Source: Prorocentrum cordatum
Lineage: Eukaryota > Sar > Dinophyceae > Prorocentrales > Prorocentraceae
DNA length: 62,500 nucleotides
Direction of reading: 5' to 3'
Assembly: GCA_963575745.1 (NCBI GenBank)
Contig: CAUYUJ010014265.1
Coordinates: forward strand, 257,534 to 320,033
The notes under the pieces were generated by a model. It made no database searches and had not been told where the DNA came from. It saw nothing but the letters and a program-made list of their open reading frames with translations. Positions 23,269 to 33,059 of this stretch are shown here, piece after piece. Within the stretch, counting starts at the first letter, position 1. The number at the start of each line of letters is the position of its first letter. A program made the translations under genes and the position numbers.

Positions 23269-24017
23269 GGATAGAACATCCAAGCCTTGCTCCTGAGCCC
23301 GAACCCCAAGACCTCCCACAATGCGAACCCCATGCCCGACACCAGGGAGAGGGTGCTTGCCATTCCGATGTCGGTGCAGATTTTTGCTGCCGTCGCAGAT
23401 CTACCTCGGGAGTTGCCCATCAGAAGGGCATCTGGATGCCTTGACCCTACGAGTGTACGAGACATTGCTTCCACACTGGTGCGGAAGATAAGCGCGTCCA
23501 ACTGGTCGCCATTTTCGTCCAAGACCTTTGGCTTGCTGCATGTATAGTGTCCGCGAATCCAAGGGTCTGGCACATGTTCATCCACGTGGATGTCCTCTAG
23601 AGGAGCGGGGTCTGCTCTGACGACCGAGCCACCAGAGGTCTCTCCAACGGCTGAGCCGCCAGAGGCCTCGTTGCCGGGCCGCGGCCCGTTTTCCTCACCT
23701 CTCCTACCTCCGTTTTCCTCCTTGATGCAGCACGAGGGGATCGGGTAACCAGGAATAACGTCCAGCACCACTTTGCTCATGCCCAACATGATCGCGAACT
23801 TCAGCATAGCTGAGAGACGCCTGCTGGAGACTCGTGTACCTGGCCACGCGCTTGGCCGTCTCATGCAGTCCTTGAACAAGAAGGAAATCATCATCAGTGG
23901 CTCGGAAGGGGGCAGCCCCACTCTCGGCATATGAATCTGCCTGGCGATGGCCGCTCCAGTCCCTATGCGTGGTGCGCCCGTCACGCACAGCAGCTGTAGG
24001 GGGAGGTGCGAGTCCAC
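23265..24017 (-). CDS. Unidentified 250-codon open frame
   Basis: Minus-strand frame of 250 codons whose stop lies against the edge of MITE M3. Composition is balanced, unlike the repeat-driven frames nearby: it has a hydrophobic C-terminal stretch (IGMASTLSLVSGMGFALWEV) and an acidic centre (PLEDIHVDEHVPDPW). I recognise no family, and codon evidence alone cannot distinguish an exon, a decayed gene or chance. Dinoflagellate genes may contain introns, so the true boundaries are unknown. Confidence 0.3.
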   Translation of the reverse strand: MDSHLPLQLLCVTGAPRIGTGAAIARQIHMPRVGLPPSEPLMMISFLFKDCMRRPSAWPGTRVSSRRLSAMLKFAIMLGMSKVVLDVIPGYPIPSCCIKEENGGRRGEENGPRPGNEASGGSAVGETSGGSVVRADPAPLEDIHVDEHVPDPWIRGHYTCSKPKVLDENGDQLDALIFRTSVEAMSRTLVGSRHPDALLMGNSRGRSATAAKICTDIGMASTLSLVSGMGFALWEVLGFGLRSKAWMFYP

Positions 24018-24936
24018 TTTTTTTCAAACGTCGCTGGGTGAACCATCATACCAAGAGAAAGGGAGGTCCGAATTGAGACGAGGGTTCTTGTCGCGGCCTC
24101 AGTCGCAGGCCTAGAGGTCGACTCCAGCACCAATATCGGCGGTGTGACTCCACCGAGGGAAGAAGATCCCGATCTCGGTGATGGTGGTAATATTCTGGCT
24201 TCCAAGGTGACCGAAGTACTGCCACCAACACCAAAATCTAGGATCATCTTCCCCATGCGGAGGCAACCCCCTGTGTTGGTGTTGGTGCCAATTTCTAGGC
24301 CTCCAGCTCAGGTCCACCGGAAAGGCCCCAGGGCGGCGTGGCGTTGCGTGCTTGGTACTGCGAGCGTGAAGGCGGATTTCAATCCAGCACGAGCTGCCGC
24401 GACGCGCCGGCTCTCTTCCGCCCCCGTGCTTCTCGGGGGATGCGAAACCCCATGCAGGTCAACGGTAGCGAATTCCGCAATGCGGAACCAAAGCGGCCGA
24501 CGCTTCAATGTGAAACCCCGGTGGTTTCTACCATCTGACATTCGTCGTTGTTCAATTTGGAATCGCCCTTTTTTCACTGCGTCCATGTTTTGTTTTACGT
24601 TGTATGTAGGGGTCTTCTGGTGGTCTTGAAGTTGGCTCTTTTTCATATTGAAATTGGTCCTGTTTCAATTTGAAGCGTCGGTACGGGGGCGCCGTGATTT
24701 CAATTTCAGCTCCGGCATGTGGGACTCAGACTGGCAGCGCGTGCCGGTGGCGGCTGGAGCCGGCTAGAGTCAGCCAGAGCCGCTAGACCAGGCAGACCAG
24801 CCTGAGTATCTTAACCGACAGCATCATAATCACAGCATCACTATCATTTGTTCGGTCGGATTGCCGCCAGTTGCATATAGTTCATACGGAAAGGAAGCTG
24901 GATGTTTCAATAGGGCCCTCCCTTATGATCCTACGA
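24018..24936. other. No gene seen; short degenerate duplication
   Basis: Related segments with CACCAATATCGG / CACCAACACCAAAATCTAGG words occur at 24130-24300. No supported coding region. Confidence 0.35.
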
Positions 24937-25308
24937 TCAGTGAAGCCTATCATTGACTTCGCTCCACCAGTGGGCTCTTTGCTCTTTGCTCCAGTCGGTG
25001 GAGCCAAGAAGACTGGCGCAACCAAGGGTGCCGTCGCAATCGACGTGAATAGTAATGGTGCCTCCGCACATTGCGCTTATCGACAGCACAAGGATCGCAT
25101 CATCTTCTCCGTCTCGTGCGATTTGGTCGAGCCCTTCGTCAGTTGGGACCTCGCCGCAAAGGGCCGACACGACATCCGCGTGCACATCAGCAACTGTAGC
25201 AGAGTAGGCTGCGATGCAAAGCCCTGGCCGCAGAGGCTCAAAGCCTGGTCCATCGGTGTGATTGTGGGCGCCTGCAGGAGTCACCAGCACATCCGTCGTC
25301 CAGTTCAA
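24937..25308 (-). pseudogene. Possible RNase H-like retroelement remnant
   Basis: A 123-codon minus-strand frame. It has the spacing of an RNase H core: an Asp in HTDG near residue 18, an acidic helix start (GEDDAILVLS), then a strand ending in Asp (TIHVDCDG). A charged region with Trp follows. No RT or endonuclease sequence was found beside it. This would make it a small relic of another LINE; the assignment rests only on motif spacing. Confidence 0.35.
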
Positions 25309-25354
25309 TCGCTGAGAGTACGGATCAGACCGTTCACGCTGGAGTTAAACGGGG

Positions 25355-25490
25355 ATTCAAGAATAGTCAACAAAATAGTCAGGGGACGATTTTTTGAGTA
25401 TGTTTGAATATTATTATGTTTTTTGTGTGTGTGTGTGTGTGTGTGAGATTATTTTTAACTTATCGGCCAAGATCCCTTCGTAGCGACCCA
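25355..25490 (+). mobile_element. Degenerate MITE copy
   Basis: Carries the family's internal AATAGTCAACAAAATAGTCAG, GGGACGATTTTTTGAGTATG and a weakened right end (GATCCCTTCGTAGCGACC). The left terminus is lost and a (GT)n run has expanded inside. Confidence 0.6.
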
Positions 25491-25769
25491 ACACTGGGGC
25501 CGACGAGCGAACCGACCAGGGTCTGGGAAAAGCCTCCCTGTGCTGGAGAGCTCGCGATCGTGGCCCGACGCAGCTCTGAGCTCGTCGGCGGCCCTGACCA
25601 CAGCGGGGTCGAGAAAGGCGCGCCTCCGCGCAGAGTGTGCATCACGGTCGGCTCTCCTGTGCAACGCAGGTCCCTGAGCCGCACGGCAGAGGGTGCAAGT
25701 GGGCGGCGCATCGGAAGCATAAATCCAGAACCGCCTCTGACTCCAATCATGACAAGTTGCAAGCTGTAG

Positions 25770-25865
25770 CCTTCCTCTTCCTCCTCCTCATCGTCGTCGT
25801 CCTCCTCCTCCCTGTTTCCCCCCTCCTCCTCCTCCTCCTCCTCTTCCTCCTCCTCCTCCTCCTCC
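25770..25865. repeat. (TCC)n tract at LINE-A 5' junction
   Basis: TCC triplets run directly into the spliced-leader relic at 25866. A second TCC tract begins at the other end of the element (30891), so LINE-A probably inserted into a TCC microsatellite. A TSD cannot be resolved inside it. Confidence 0.9.
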
Positions 25866-25887
25866 TCCGTAGCCATTTTTGCTCAAG
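25866..25887 (+). other. DinoSL relic heading LINE-A
   Basis: 21 of 22 positions match the dinoflagellate spliced leader (one G to T in the centre). It lies 122 bp upstream of the ORF1 start and marks the 5' end of a trans-spliced LINE transcript that was reverse-transcribed. Confidence 0.9.
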
Positions 25888-26009
25888 GGGCCTTTCTCCT
25901 GAACTTCCCAACCTCGGTCCAAGCCCCACAAGCGAGGAGCATCCTGCCTCCTTGGGGCGCTTAGGCTTGGCACCTACGGTCTGGGAGCGTCTCCTCCTTC
26001 CCGCGCGCG

Positions 26010-26969
26010 ATGGCTGCCAATCAGGCCATCATCGCCGAGCTCAAGGCCGTCATGGAGACCACCATGCTGGGATTCCAAGCGAGCCTGTCTGAAGCTCTGG
26101 ACTCGAAACTTGGTGCTCTCAACGCGGAGCTGACCACAGCTCAAGAGGAGACCAACGCGAAGCTCGGAGAACTACATATGGAGATGGAGTCGCAGCGGGA
26201 GAGGATTGACCAGCAGGCAGCTACAATTCGACTGCTTCAAGAGCAAGCAGAGCAGGCATCTACAACAGCTGGGTCAGTGGCATCTAGCGCTTCTGGCTTC
26301 ACTGGGTCAACGAGACGTGGAGCTGCAGGCGGCAGTAAGTTCAGGCGGGTCGGCACGGTCGAGGAGTCGGCTGACAAATTAACCAAGTTCGTCGGTGGCT
26401 TCCCTAGACCCCTATTGGCCAAATTCAGAGAATCTCACTTCGAGAACCTGAAGACGGTGTACCCGCAGTACATCAGCGACGACGTCAACGGCACCTTCCA
26501 CCGCGTCGGGGTCAACTACAAGATCAGCTTCAAGAGTGAATCGGCTGCGGCCGACTTCCAGGACCAGTTCAATCGAGCGGGCCACATGTGGACTGACCCA
26601 AGGGACCACACCAAGCACCCGCTCCGTGTGCGTGGCGATCTCCCGATCGATGTGCGCAACCGGCGTCGTGCATTCTCAGCCATCTACACGGGTGTCAAGG
26701 ACCTGCTAGCGAGCTCCGCTAGGTGGAATCCATCATGCAGGCTTGGAGTGAATGGATACAAAGGAGTTCTCCAGGTAAGCAATGAGGAGGACTTGTGGGA
26801 GTTGGTCTTCGCAAAACCTGCAGGATTCAAAGATGGCAAAGAAGTCTTCATGTTCGAGCCGAAGCAGACCGAGCTTTCCCAATGGAACATCACGGCAGAG
26901 CAGATCCAGAATGTGATCACTCAAGCGGAGGCTGAGGCTCGTAAGCTAGCGGACGATGAGAGTTTCTGA
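26010..26969 (+). CDS. LINE-A ORF1 protein (coiled coil, RNA-binding-like)
   Basis: 319 residues, the first ORF of LINE-A. Residues ~30-90 form a heptad-rich coiled coil (ELTTAQEETNAKLGELHMEM and following). A Ser/Gly/Thr linker (~90-110) leads to a basic C-terminal half with alternating hydrophobic strands (GVNYKISFKSESAAADFQDQF, DLWELVFAKPAGF), consistent with an RRM-like or other nucleic-acid-binding fold. By analogy with other LINE ORF1 proteins it would trimerise and coat the element RNA. The ATG at 26010 is the first after the leader-marked 5' UTR. It ends 48 bp before ORF2. The frame is intact. Confidence 0.8.
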   Translation: MAANQAIIAELKAVMETTMLGFQASLSEALDSKLGALNAELTTAQEETNAKLGELHMEMESQRERIDQQAATIRLLQEQAEQASTTAGSVASSASGFTGSTRRGAAGGSKFRRVGTVEESADKLTKFVGGFPRPLLAKFRESHFENLKTVYPQYISDDVNGTFHRVGVNYKISFKSESAAADFQDQFNRAGHMWTDPRDHTKHPLRVRGDLPIDVRNRRRAFSAIYTGVKDLLASSARWNPSCRLGVNGYKGVLQVSNEEDLWELVFAKPAGFKDGKEVFMFEPKQTELSQWNITAEQIQNVITQAEAEARKLADDESF

Positions 26970-27017
26970 CATGATAACACACGGGGACGCCCGAGAAGAC
27001 GCAGAGTTTCACAACAG

Positions 27018-28860
27018 ATGAGAGTTCATGCTTCATCTGCTTCTTCCTTTTCCTCTTCTGGTTCCTCTGCCTCATCGGGGAGTGGATGTTCCTCGTCGAG
27101 TGGGCGATCTACAGGCGGGAGCGCCAGCTCTTCTTCTTCCTCGTCGAGCTCGCCAGTTGTAGGTGTGCGATCTCTGCTTTTTTTTCCTCGTACTCAAGTG
27201 GGGTTTGTGTCATGGAATTGCCATGCGCTTTTTGGAGCTTTAGGAGGTGACCATAAGACTCAAGTATACGCATATGCTTGTGCCAAGGGGCTTCTCTCGA
27301 AGTATGATGCATGTGCATTTCAGGAGACACGCGGGTGTTCAGGTGACTTGGGAACGCTCCAAAAAGAAGTTAAGTCGCACTCTCATTATGGTTATTTTTG
27401 CTCTGCCGTGGGGGCTGGTGGAGTGGCGTTGAGTATCGCCAAGAAGCTGGCGACGAAGTTTTCACGTATAGTGCATCGTGTGCTCGTGCCTGGCCGCATC
27501 CATTGTCTGTCCTTCCTCTCCGACTCCGAATGTCTACAGGTGTTCAATATGCATATCGTTCCAGGTATCCCAGAAGCCCAGGTTAAACAACATATGGACA
27601 AGATCAAACGCTACATGCTCCCTCTCTCCTCCTGCGCCGTCGTCATGATGGGCGATTTCAACTTTGTGGAGTCGGGCGAGGCCCGCCTGCAGACGCACGA
27701 CGGAGTCGAGCGCGTTGGCGACAACCGGCTGTCCCTTGCGTTCCATCAACGGTTCCCTCGCTTTGCTGAACTCTCCCAACCTAGCTACACCTACCGACGT
27801 AAGACTGAGACGATGATGACGTTATCCCGAACCGACCGTATTTATACAAGTATGCCTACTGCTGACCTATTAGACCTACATCCTCAATCGAGTACGGTAT
27901 GGCCTATTCAGAACCTCCGCAAGCCCTCTGACCATGCCCCGATCTTCCTCTCCCTGTTCCCGTTGACTGAGAAGCCTGATTTGCCGACTATACCTAGGTG
28001 GATTGCTACGCACAGTAAGTTTCGAGAGGTATTGGACGGGGTCTTGGGCCCAGATGAGCTCCACGAGGCGCCCCCTGAGAGGCTCTTGGAAATTAAAGAC
28101 TGGTTCAGACATGCTGCCCACTGTACGCGGGTCCATGTTTTTCCTCAAGGTGCTTGCACTCCGTCCGAGAAAGTATCATCATGTACTAAGCTGCTAAGAG
28201 CACCCAGGGATGGTTTAGCAGATATCTGCAGGAAGGCTGTTCAGGCCTATGATGAACTGGACAAGTACTTCAGCGTGGAGTACGACAGGTGGACGGACCT
28301 GCCTGGCTTTCACCTTTTACTAAGTCGTCTGATGCGTGAAGTTTTAGACCAGTATGAAAGGAACTTGTTCGAATCCGACCTCCCCCCTGCGGTGAAGGAA
28401 AAACGCATTGAAAGAGTTCGACGACTTAGTAAAGCTTGGCGAGCATCAAAGAGGCAGGTCGCTCTCTCTGCAATTTTAGATCCGCACGGTGCTGCCCATC
28501 GGGTGCCTGAAGATTGTGCGCGCACGCTTGCTGGCTATTGGTCTACTGTCTTTCAGTATGGTGAGTCTGCTAGCACACATGCCAAGACGTTCCTTGATCT
28601 GGTGCCACAGCTCGAGCTAGATGACTACCAGTTCACCACCATAGACAACCAGAGATACCCCTGGGTTATCAGTCCTGATCAGTTCAGATACATCCTTTCG
28701 AAAAAGCATGTCACGGCCCCTGGGCCCGACGGGCTCCCATGCTCGGTGTGGAGATGCGGGAATGAGGTGGTGGTGGAGGCCCTATATTCACATTGCACAC
28801 ATATGATGGCTGGTGGAGTATTGCATGCATCTTTTAACCACTGTAGGCTGGTATTTTTTG
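27018..28860 (+). CDS. LINE-A ORF2, part 1: APE-type endonuclease and RT N-terminus
   Basis: Begins with a Ser-rich leader (~45 residues). An exonuclease-endonuclease-phosphatase domain follows at ~60-330: FVSWNCHAL (Asn), AFQETR (catalytic Glu), MMGDFNF, SRTDRIYTSM and KPSDHAP (catalytic Asp-His) are all present. This enzyme nicks target DNA for target-primed reverse transcription. After ~200 less conserved residues the RT begins (HVTAPGPDGLP). The frame breaks in a six-T run at 28854-28859, where one extra base shifts the RT 'LPKG' motif into the next frame; the original frame stops at 28940. Confidence 0.85.
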
Positions 28861-30050
28861 CCGAAGGGGGATCTGCCTCAAGACAGGATGGCCGAACAAC
28901 GCCCAGAGGACACCCGACCCTTGGCGCTCAGCAGCACTGACCAGAAACTCATGGCCTCCTGTCTGGCCTATCCGATGAAACATGTTGTTCGCGAAAAGCT
29001 CCACCCCATCCAGCGTGGGTTCATTGGTGGGGGAAACATGATTGAACATGTCCTGGAGTTTGAGGGGTCTATGGCCACTTGGGGGTTTCTCTGCAAGGCC
29101 GACTCTGTTGGAGGCGCTACTTTCGACCTGAAGGCGGCTTTTCCGTCAATTTACTTTTCGTGGCTCTTTAAGGTCCTGAAGGCATTCAGGCTGCCGCTTG
29201 CTGTTCGTGGTGCGCTTCGTGCTCTCTATCTGCAAGTGCACTGCTTTATCCCGTTCGGAGTGCAACTGTATCCAGGCTTTGAAGCACTTCGAGGCGTCCG
29301 CCAGGGGTGCCCACTGAGTGGAATACTGTTCGCGTTTGCTTTCGACCCGCTGCTCCGTGCCCTGGGGAGAATACAACTGCGGATTCCAATGGTGCCCTCA
29401 GCTTTTGCTGATGATCTTTCGGTTGTGGCTTTCGACATCTTCCAGGCTCTTCCAGGCATCCTTGCTCTGTTTCGTTTTTATGGACCGTGCTCTGGATTGG
29501 TTCTCAACCTCAAGAAATGCAAGCTGATTCTATTTCAGAATCCTGGGAAGGAGGAGGTGTTGAGGAGGTTCCTAGAGAGGGGGGTTGACGTCTCTGAATT
29601 TGGTATCGAGAATATGGTCATCACGTTAGGCATCCCTGTCGGTCGTGGCGCACGTGCACACGCTTGGAGGACTGCCAGCAGTAAAGTTCGAGCTCGGGCG
29701 AGTGAGGTCAAGGCGCTAGGACTCGGGATGATTGAATCAGTCATAGCGTACAACAGGTACTGCGTCCCCATCCCCTCCCACATCGCCCAGTGCCACTTGA
29801 TTACGAAAAATGCCCTTAGAAATGAAAAAGAAAGCCAGCAACTGCTCACGAGAGCACCGAGACATTCATTTCCTCCGCAGGCGCTTTTTAGACTCCAGGA
29901 GCTCGGCAGCCCAGTGGAGGGCAGGAGTTTGAAGGTGATCTCCAGGGCCACCATGCTGCGAGCGGCGATCTGCTCGGACTCTTTCTCGAGGTTGAGAGAT
30001 AATTTCAAGATTGCCATCGACGGCAATGTAATGCGTATTTGGTGGACTCG
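28856..30050 (+). CDS. LINE-A ORF2, part 2: reverse transcriptase
   Basis: Continues the RT in the +1 frame: LPKGDLPQD and DTRPLALSSTDQKL, motif A FDLKAAFPSI, motif B GVRQGCPLSG, motif C FADD (catalytic Asp pair), motif D GLVLNLKKCKL, then LGIPVG. The first Met in this frame (28813) is incidental. All core catalytic residues are retained, so the polymerase domain decayed little apart from the frameshifts. A second shift near 30030-30050 returns the sequence to the starting frame. Confidence 0.88.
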
Positions 30051-30737
30051 ATTTTCTACAATATGTACTGTCTGTATGATTGGTTTTGTACGGTTAAGAA
30101 CATAGATGAGCTTCCATGTCCTAAGGTCCAGCATAAAATATTCAAGTTACTGAAACAGCGTGAAGTCAATGTGATGTGTCCTATCGGTTCGATTATCGCC
30201 CCTCGCCTGATCAAGATGTTAGGCCCTATCCATCCTGATGCTGTTGATCGCACCATCCTCAGACTCAATCTCATGAAAACACGTAAACTTCCGTCGTTCA
30301 TCATCGTCAGTGTCCTCAAATCCATCTTCAATGCGTGGAATACCACCCGTCGCTACCGACAACAACAATGTCCTTGTGTATTTGGATGTGGAGCCCAGGC
30401 CTTTGATTCAATGGAGCACTATATGGTATGTCCTGTATTGGTCCAGAAAGTTAGACATCATCTTCATTATCTACCCCTGAGCTGGGGCACGAATGTACAC
30501 AATGCCATTTTCCCTCATTTATTTGACTTGTCTTCCGAGCTTGCCACTGTCGGTGGTCCCGCTCCTCCCTCGTCGGCCGCTCTCCTCTCCCATGCGATTG
30601 CCATCGACGCTGTCCACTCTGTGTTTCCCGCCCTCAGGTGCCACCCCGGCTCTCCCCAAAGGTCCAGGGAGCTGCTGCTGGCCAGGCTCAGGTGTACAGC
30701 ACGGCGGTCCAGGCTCGTCCGTGCGCTCTGCCGCTAG
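30039..30737 (+). CDS. LINE-A ORF2, part 3: C-terminal domain with zinc knuckle
   Basis: About 230 residues after the second frameshift. A Cys/His cluster (CPCVFGCGAQAFDSMEHYMVC) resembles the zinc knuckle common at the C-terminus of LINE ORF2 proteins. It is followed by a Pro/Ser-rich tail and an Arg-rich end. No RNase H domain is seen, in contrast to LINE-B. The stop TAG is at 30735-30737. Confidence 0.75.
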   Translation: MVDSIFYNMYCLYDWFCTVKNIDELPCPKVQHKIFKLLKQREVNVMCPIGSIIAPRLIKMLGPIHPDAVDRTILRLNLMKTRKLPSFIIVSVLKSIFNAWNTTRRYRQQQCPCVFGCGAQAFDSMEHYMVCPVLVQKVRHHLHYLPLSWGTNVHNAIFPHLFDLSSELATVGGPAPPSSAALLSHAIAIDAVHSVFPALRCHPGSPQRSRELLLARLRCTARRSRLVRALCR

Positions 30738-30890
30738 GGCTTCCTTTCTTGTGCGTCTCGTCGTTTGCGTTCCCCCCTTCTGCCCTTTCTTCCTGCTCTC
30801 GGGCTCCTCCCCAGGCTCTGTGGGTCAGGTCTCTGGAGGCAGCGTTGAGCCCTGTTAGTGTCGACATAGACGTGTCCTCTCAGGGGTGCC

Positions 30891-31690
30891 ACTCCTCCTC
30901 CCCCTCCTCCTCCTCCTCCTCCTCCTCCTCGTCACGTGAGACCGACCTGAGTGTGATCGCTGTGGCGTTCGTCCTCTTTCTCCTCCTCCTCCCCGGGTCT
31001 CTGGCGTAGTGTTTTCTTCGCGACGTGGACCGGTTCTTCATCCCCGAATCGTTTTTTGACGGTCCCGGGGCCCAGTGAGGGCCCCAAGGGGCCAAAAAAG
31101 GTCCGCCCTCACCCCTCGCGTCTTTCCACGTCGGGAGGGGGGATGTGGAGGTCCTCCCTCCTCCGCCTCGTCTTCCTCCTCTTCCTCATCTTCCTCCTTC
31201 TCCTTTTCCTCTTCCTCGTCGTCCTGCCTCCTCCCTCCTCCTCCTCCTCCTCCTCCTCCTCCTCCTCCTCCTCCTCCTCCTCCTCCTCCTCCTCCTCCTC
31301 CTCCTCCCCCCTTCCCCCTTTTTTCCTCCCCTCCTCCTCCTTCTCCTCCTTCTCCTCCTCCTCCTTCTCCTCCTCCCTCCCCTCCCTTCACCTTCTCCTC
31401 CCTCCTTGTCCTCCTCCTGCTCCTCTTCCCCAGCCTGCTGCAAGGCCAGGCGCATACACACCTGGGTGTCGTCCTCCCCTACCCTTCCCCTCCTCCCCCC
31501 CCCTGCTCCCTCCCTCCCCTCCTCCCCCCCTCCCTCCCCCTCCTTCCCTCCCCTCCCTCCTCCTCCTCCTCCCTCCTCCTCCTCCTCCTCCTCCTCCTCC
31601 TCCTCCTCCTCCTCCTCCTCCTCCTCATCCTCCTCATCCTCCTTCCCTTCCTCTTTCCCATTGTCCCTCCTCCTCCCTCCCCCTCTGAGC
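30891..31690. repeat. (TCC)n-rich tracts
   Basis: Blocks at 30891-30930, 31160-31430 and 31560-31640, with CCCTCC stretches between. They carry the longest repeat-driven open frames here (350-401 codons). Confidence 0.9.
31012..31110. repeat. Dispersed repeat R7, copy 1
   Basis: Matches 48583-48660: CCGGTTCTTCATCCCCGAATCG, GACGGTCCCGGGGCCC and the following AGGGCC..GGCCAAAA segment. Confidence 0.65.
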
Positions 31691-31699
31691 AGGCGGCCT

Positions 31700-32110
31700 C
31701 GCCGCCCAGCGGGCCGCCGCCGCGGCAGTGGCGGCGCCCGACCTCCCGTGGCGCCACGCCCGAGGGCCCGAGCCCGCGCGCCCCCTCTGCCGGCGCGCGG
31801 GCGCGGCCCTTCGGGCCGCCGCCCCGGGGGAGGTCCGGCCGTGCGGCCCACGATGGGGTCCGAGTGGATGGGGTCGGAGGATCGCGCCGCATCGCCGATG
31901 CATCGCCGATGCGGCTTGATGTGGGGCCCGACTTGCTTCGCGTCGACGTCGCCGATGCGTCGCCGACGTCGACGAGGCAGCGCCGGTGCATCGCCGATGT
32001 GTCGGCGGTGCGGCGCGAGCCTCCGACCCCGTCTACCCCGACCCCATCTAGGAGGCCTCCAAAGTGGTGGGGGGTCGGATCGGGGCTCCAGAGAGACCCA
32101 TTTATCCGCT
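31700..32110. repeat. GC-rich block with GCCGATGC(A/G)TCG words
   Basis: GATCGCCGATGCATCGCCGATG and CGTCGACGTCGCCGATGCGTC words recur at 31880-32010. No gene recognised. Confidence 0.55.
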
Positions 32111-32116
32111 TCTTTA

Positions 32117-32141
32117 TATATATATGAGTATCTGTGTGTGT

Positions 32142-32185
<44 letters not shown>
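32117..32185. repeat. (TA)n microsatellite
   Basis: TA dinucleotides interrupted by TGAGTATCTGTGTGTGTGG. Confidence 0.95.
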
Positions 32186-32245
32186 ATTGCACTAGTATCC
32201 ATAAGGATTAGTGTGTGTTCTTTATCACTGCTTATTCATATGATT

Positions 32246-32620
32246 CCCAACCATCCTGTAGTGTTGGGTCCACGTTTTGAAGAGACCGTCCCCACGTTCT
32301 CCTCCTTCCTCCTCCCCCCCCCCTCCTCCCCCCTCCCATTCCCCCCTTGACTCCCTCCTCCATCACCTCCCACACGTTTCGTGGCCCCATAGGAGCTCCG
32401 CCGAAGGTCCCAGTGGCTGAGTTCGCATGCGTCCCCGCCACTCATTTCGGCACACCCCTCACACGTTTCGTGGCCCCATAGGAGCTTCGCCGAAGTTCCC
32501 AGTGGCGCAGTTCGCATGCATCCCAGCCGCTCATTTCGGCACACCCCGCAGATGTTTCGCGGCCCCATAGGAGTTCCGATGAAGGTCCCAGTGGCTAAGT
32601 TCGGATGCATTCCCGCCACC
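32246..32620. repeat. R4 leader plus 88-bp tandem units
   Basis: A leader (CCCAACCATCCTGTAGTGTT..., 32249-32295), a TCC/CCCC stretch, then three ~88-bp units at ~32373, 32461 and 32549 (GTTTCGTGGCCCCATAGGAG...). Leader and unit core are shared with 52785-53930, where the unit is 77 bp. Confidence 0.85.
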
Positions 32621-32624
32621 ACTC

Positions 32625-32890
32625 CTTACGAAACCTAAGGTTTTGATGACGGATTTCGGCATGCGCGCGCGAGAAAACGCGCGTGTGCACTTCGCGCGTG
32701 TTGCGGCCCGATGTGTGTTTTTTCTATGTTTTTTGGACACTCGATTTTGAAATCCCTACGACGCCGAAGGTTTTGGAAGGATTTCGGCATGCGCGCCCGA
32801 CGACGCGCGCGTGTGCACCTCGTCTGATTTTTTGATAAGGGATTCTTGAGAACCGATTTTTTTATGAACGATTATGCGCGCATGTTTTTT
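32625..32890 (-). repeat. Diverged minus-strand copy of the 1.32-kb unit
   Basis: The reverse complement aligns with 6262-6400: CGCGCGTCGTCG, GCATGCCGAAATCCTTC, AAAACCTTCGG and TCCAAAAAACAT. The hairpin-forming segment is kept. This is a dispersed third copy outside the tandem pair. Confidence 0.75.
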
Positions 32891-33059
32891 CCGCAGAATG
32901 ACGGGGAGGCTCGATACTGGCTCCCCTGGGGTGGTACGAGTTCGAACTGAGGATGGACGATGAGGCAGAATCATTTGTAAATTGTAATACGTGAAGGGGT
33001 ACCGATAATCCGGGGGGGGGGGGGGGGGCGTAGAATCTGTCCTTACAGAATGGACAATC
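32891..33059. other. Unique spacer with G16 run
   Basis: Contains a G homopolymer at about 33013-33028; nothing else recognised. Confidence 0.5.

Larger units (their letters stand above)
25866..30890 (+). mobile_element. LINE-A: SL-tagged non-LTR retrotransposon
   Basis: About 5.0 kb. It runs leader relic, 122-bp 5' UTR, ORF1, ORF2 (APE-type endonuclease, RT, C-terminal zinc knuckle), then a ~150-bp 3' UTR ending against a TCC tract. There is no A-tail. It looks full-length at the 5' end but carries two frameshifts in ORF2, so this copy is unlikely to encode an intact polyprotein. The 3' boundary is inferred from where the TCC tract starts. Confidence 0.85.

Noticed and set aside
31075-32350. 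350-401 codon Ser/Pro/Leu-rich frames
   Set aside because: Translation of TCC microsatellites on overlapping frames.
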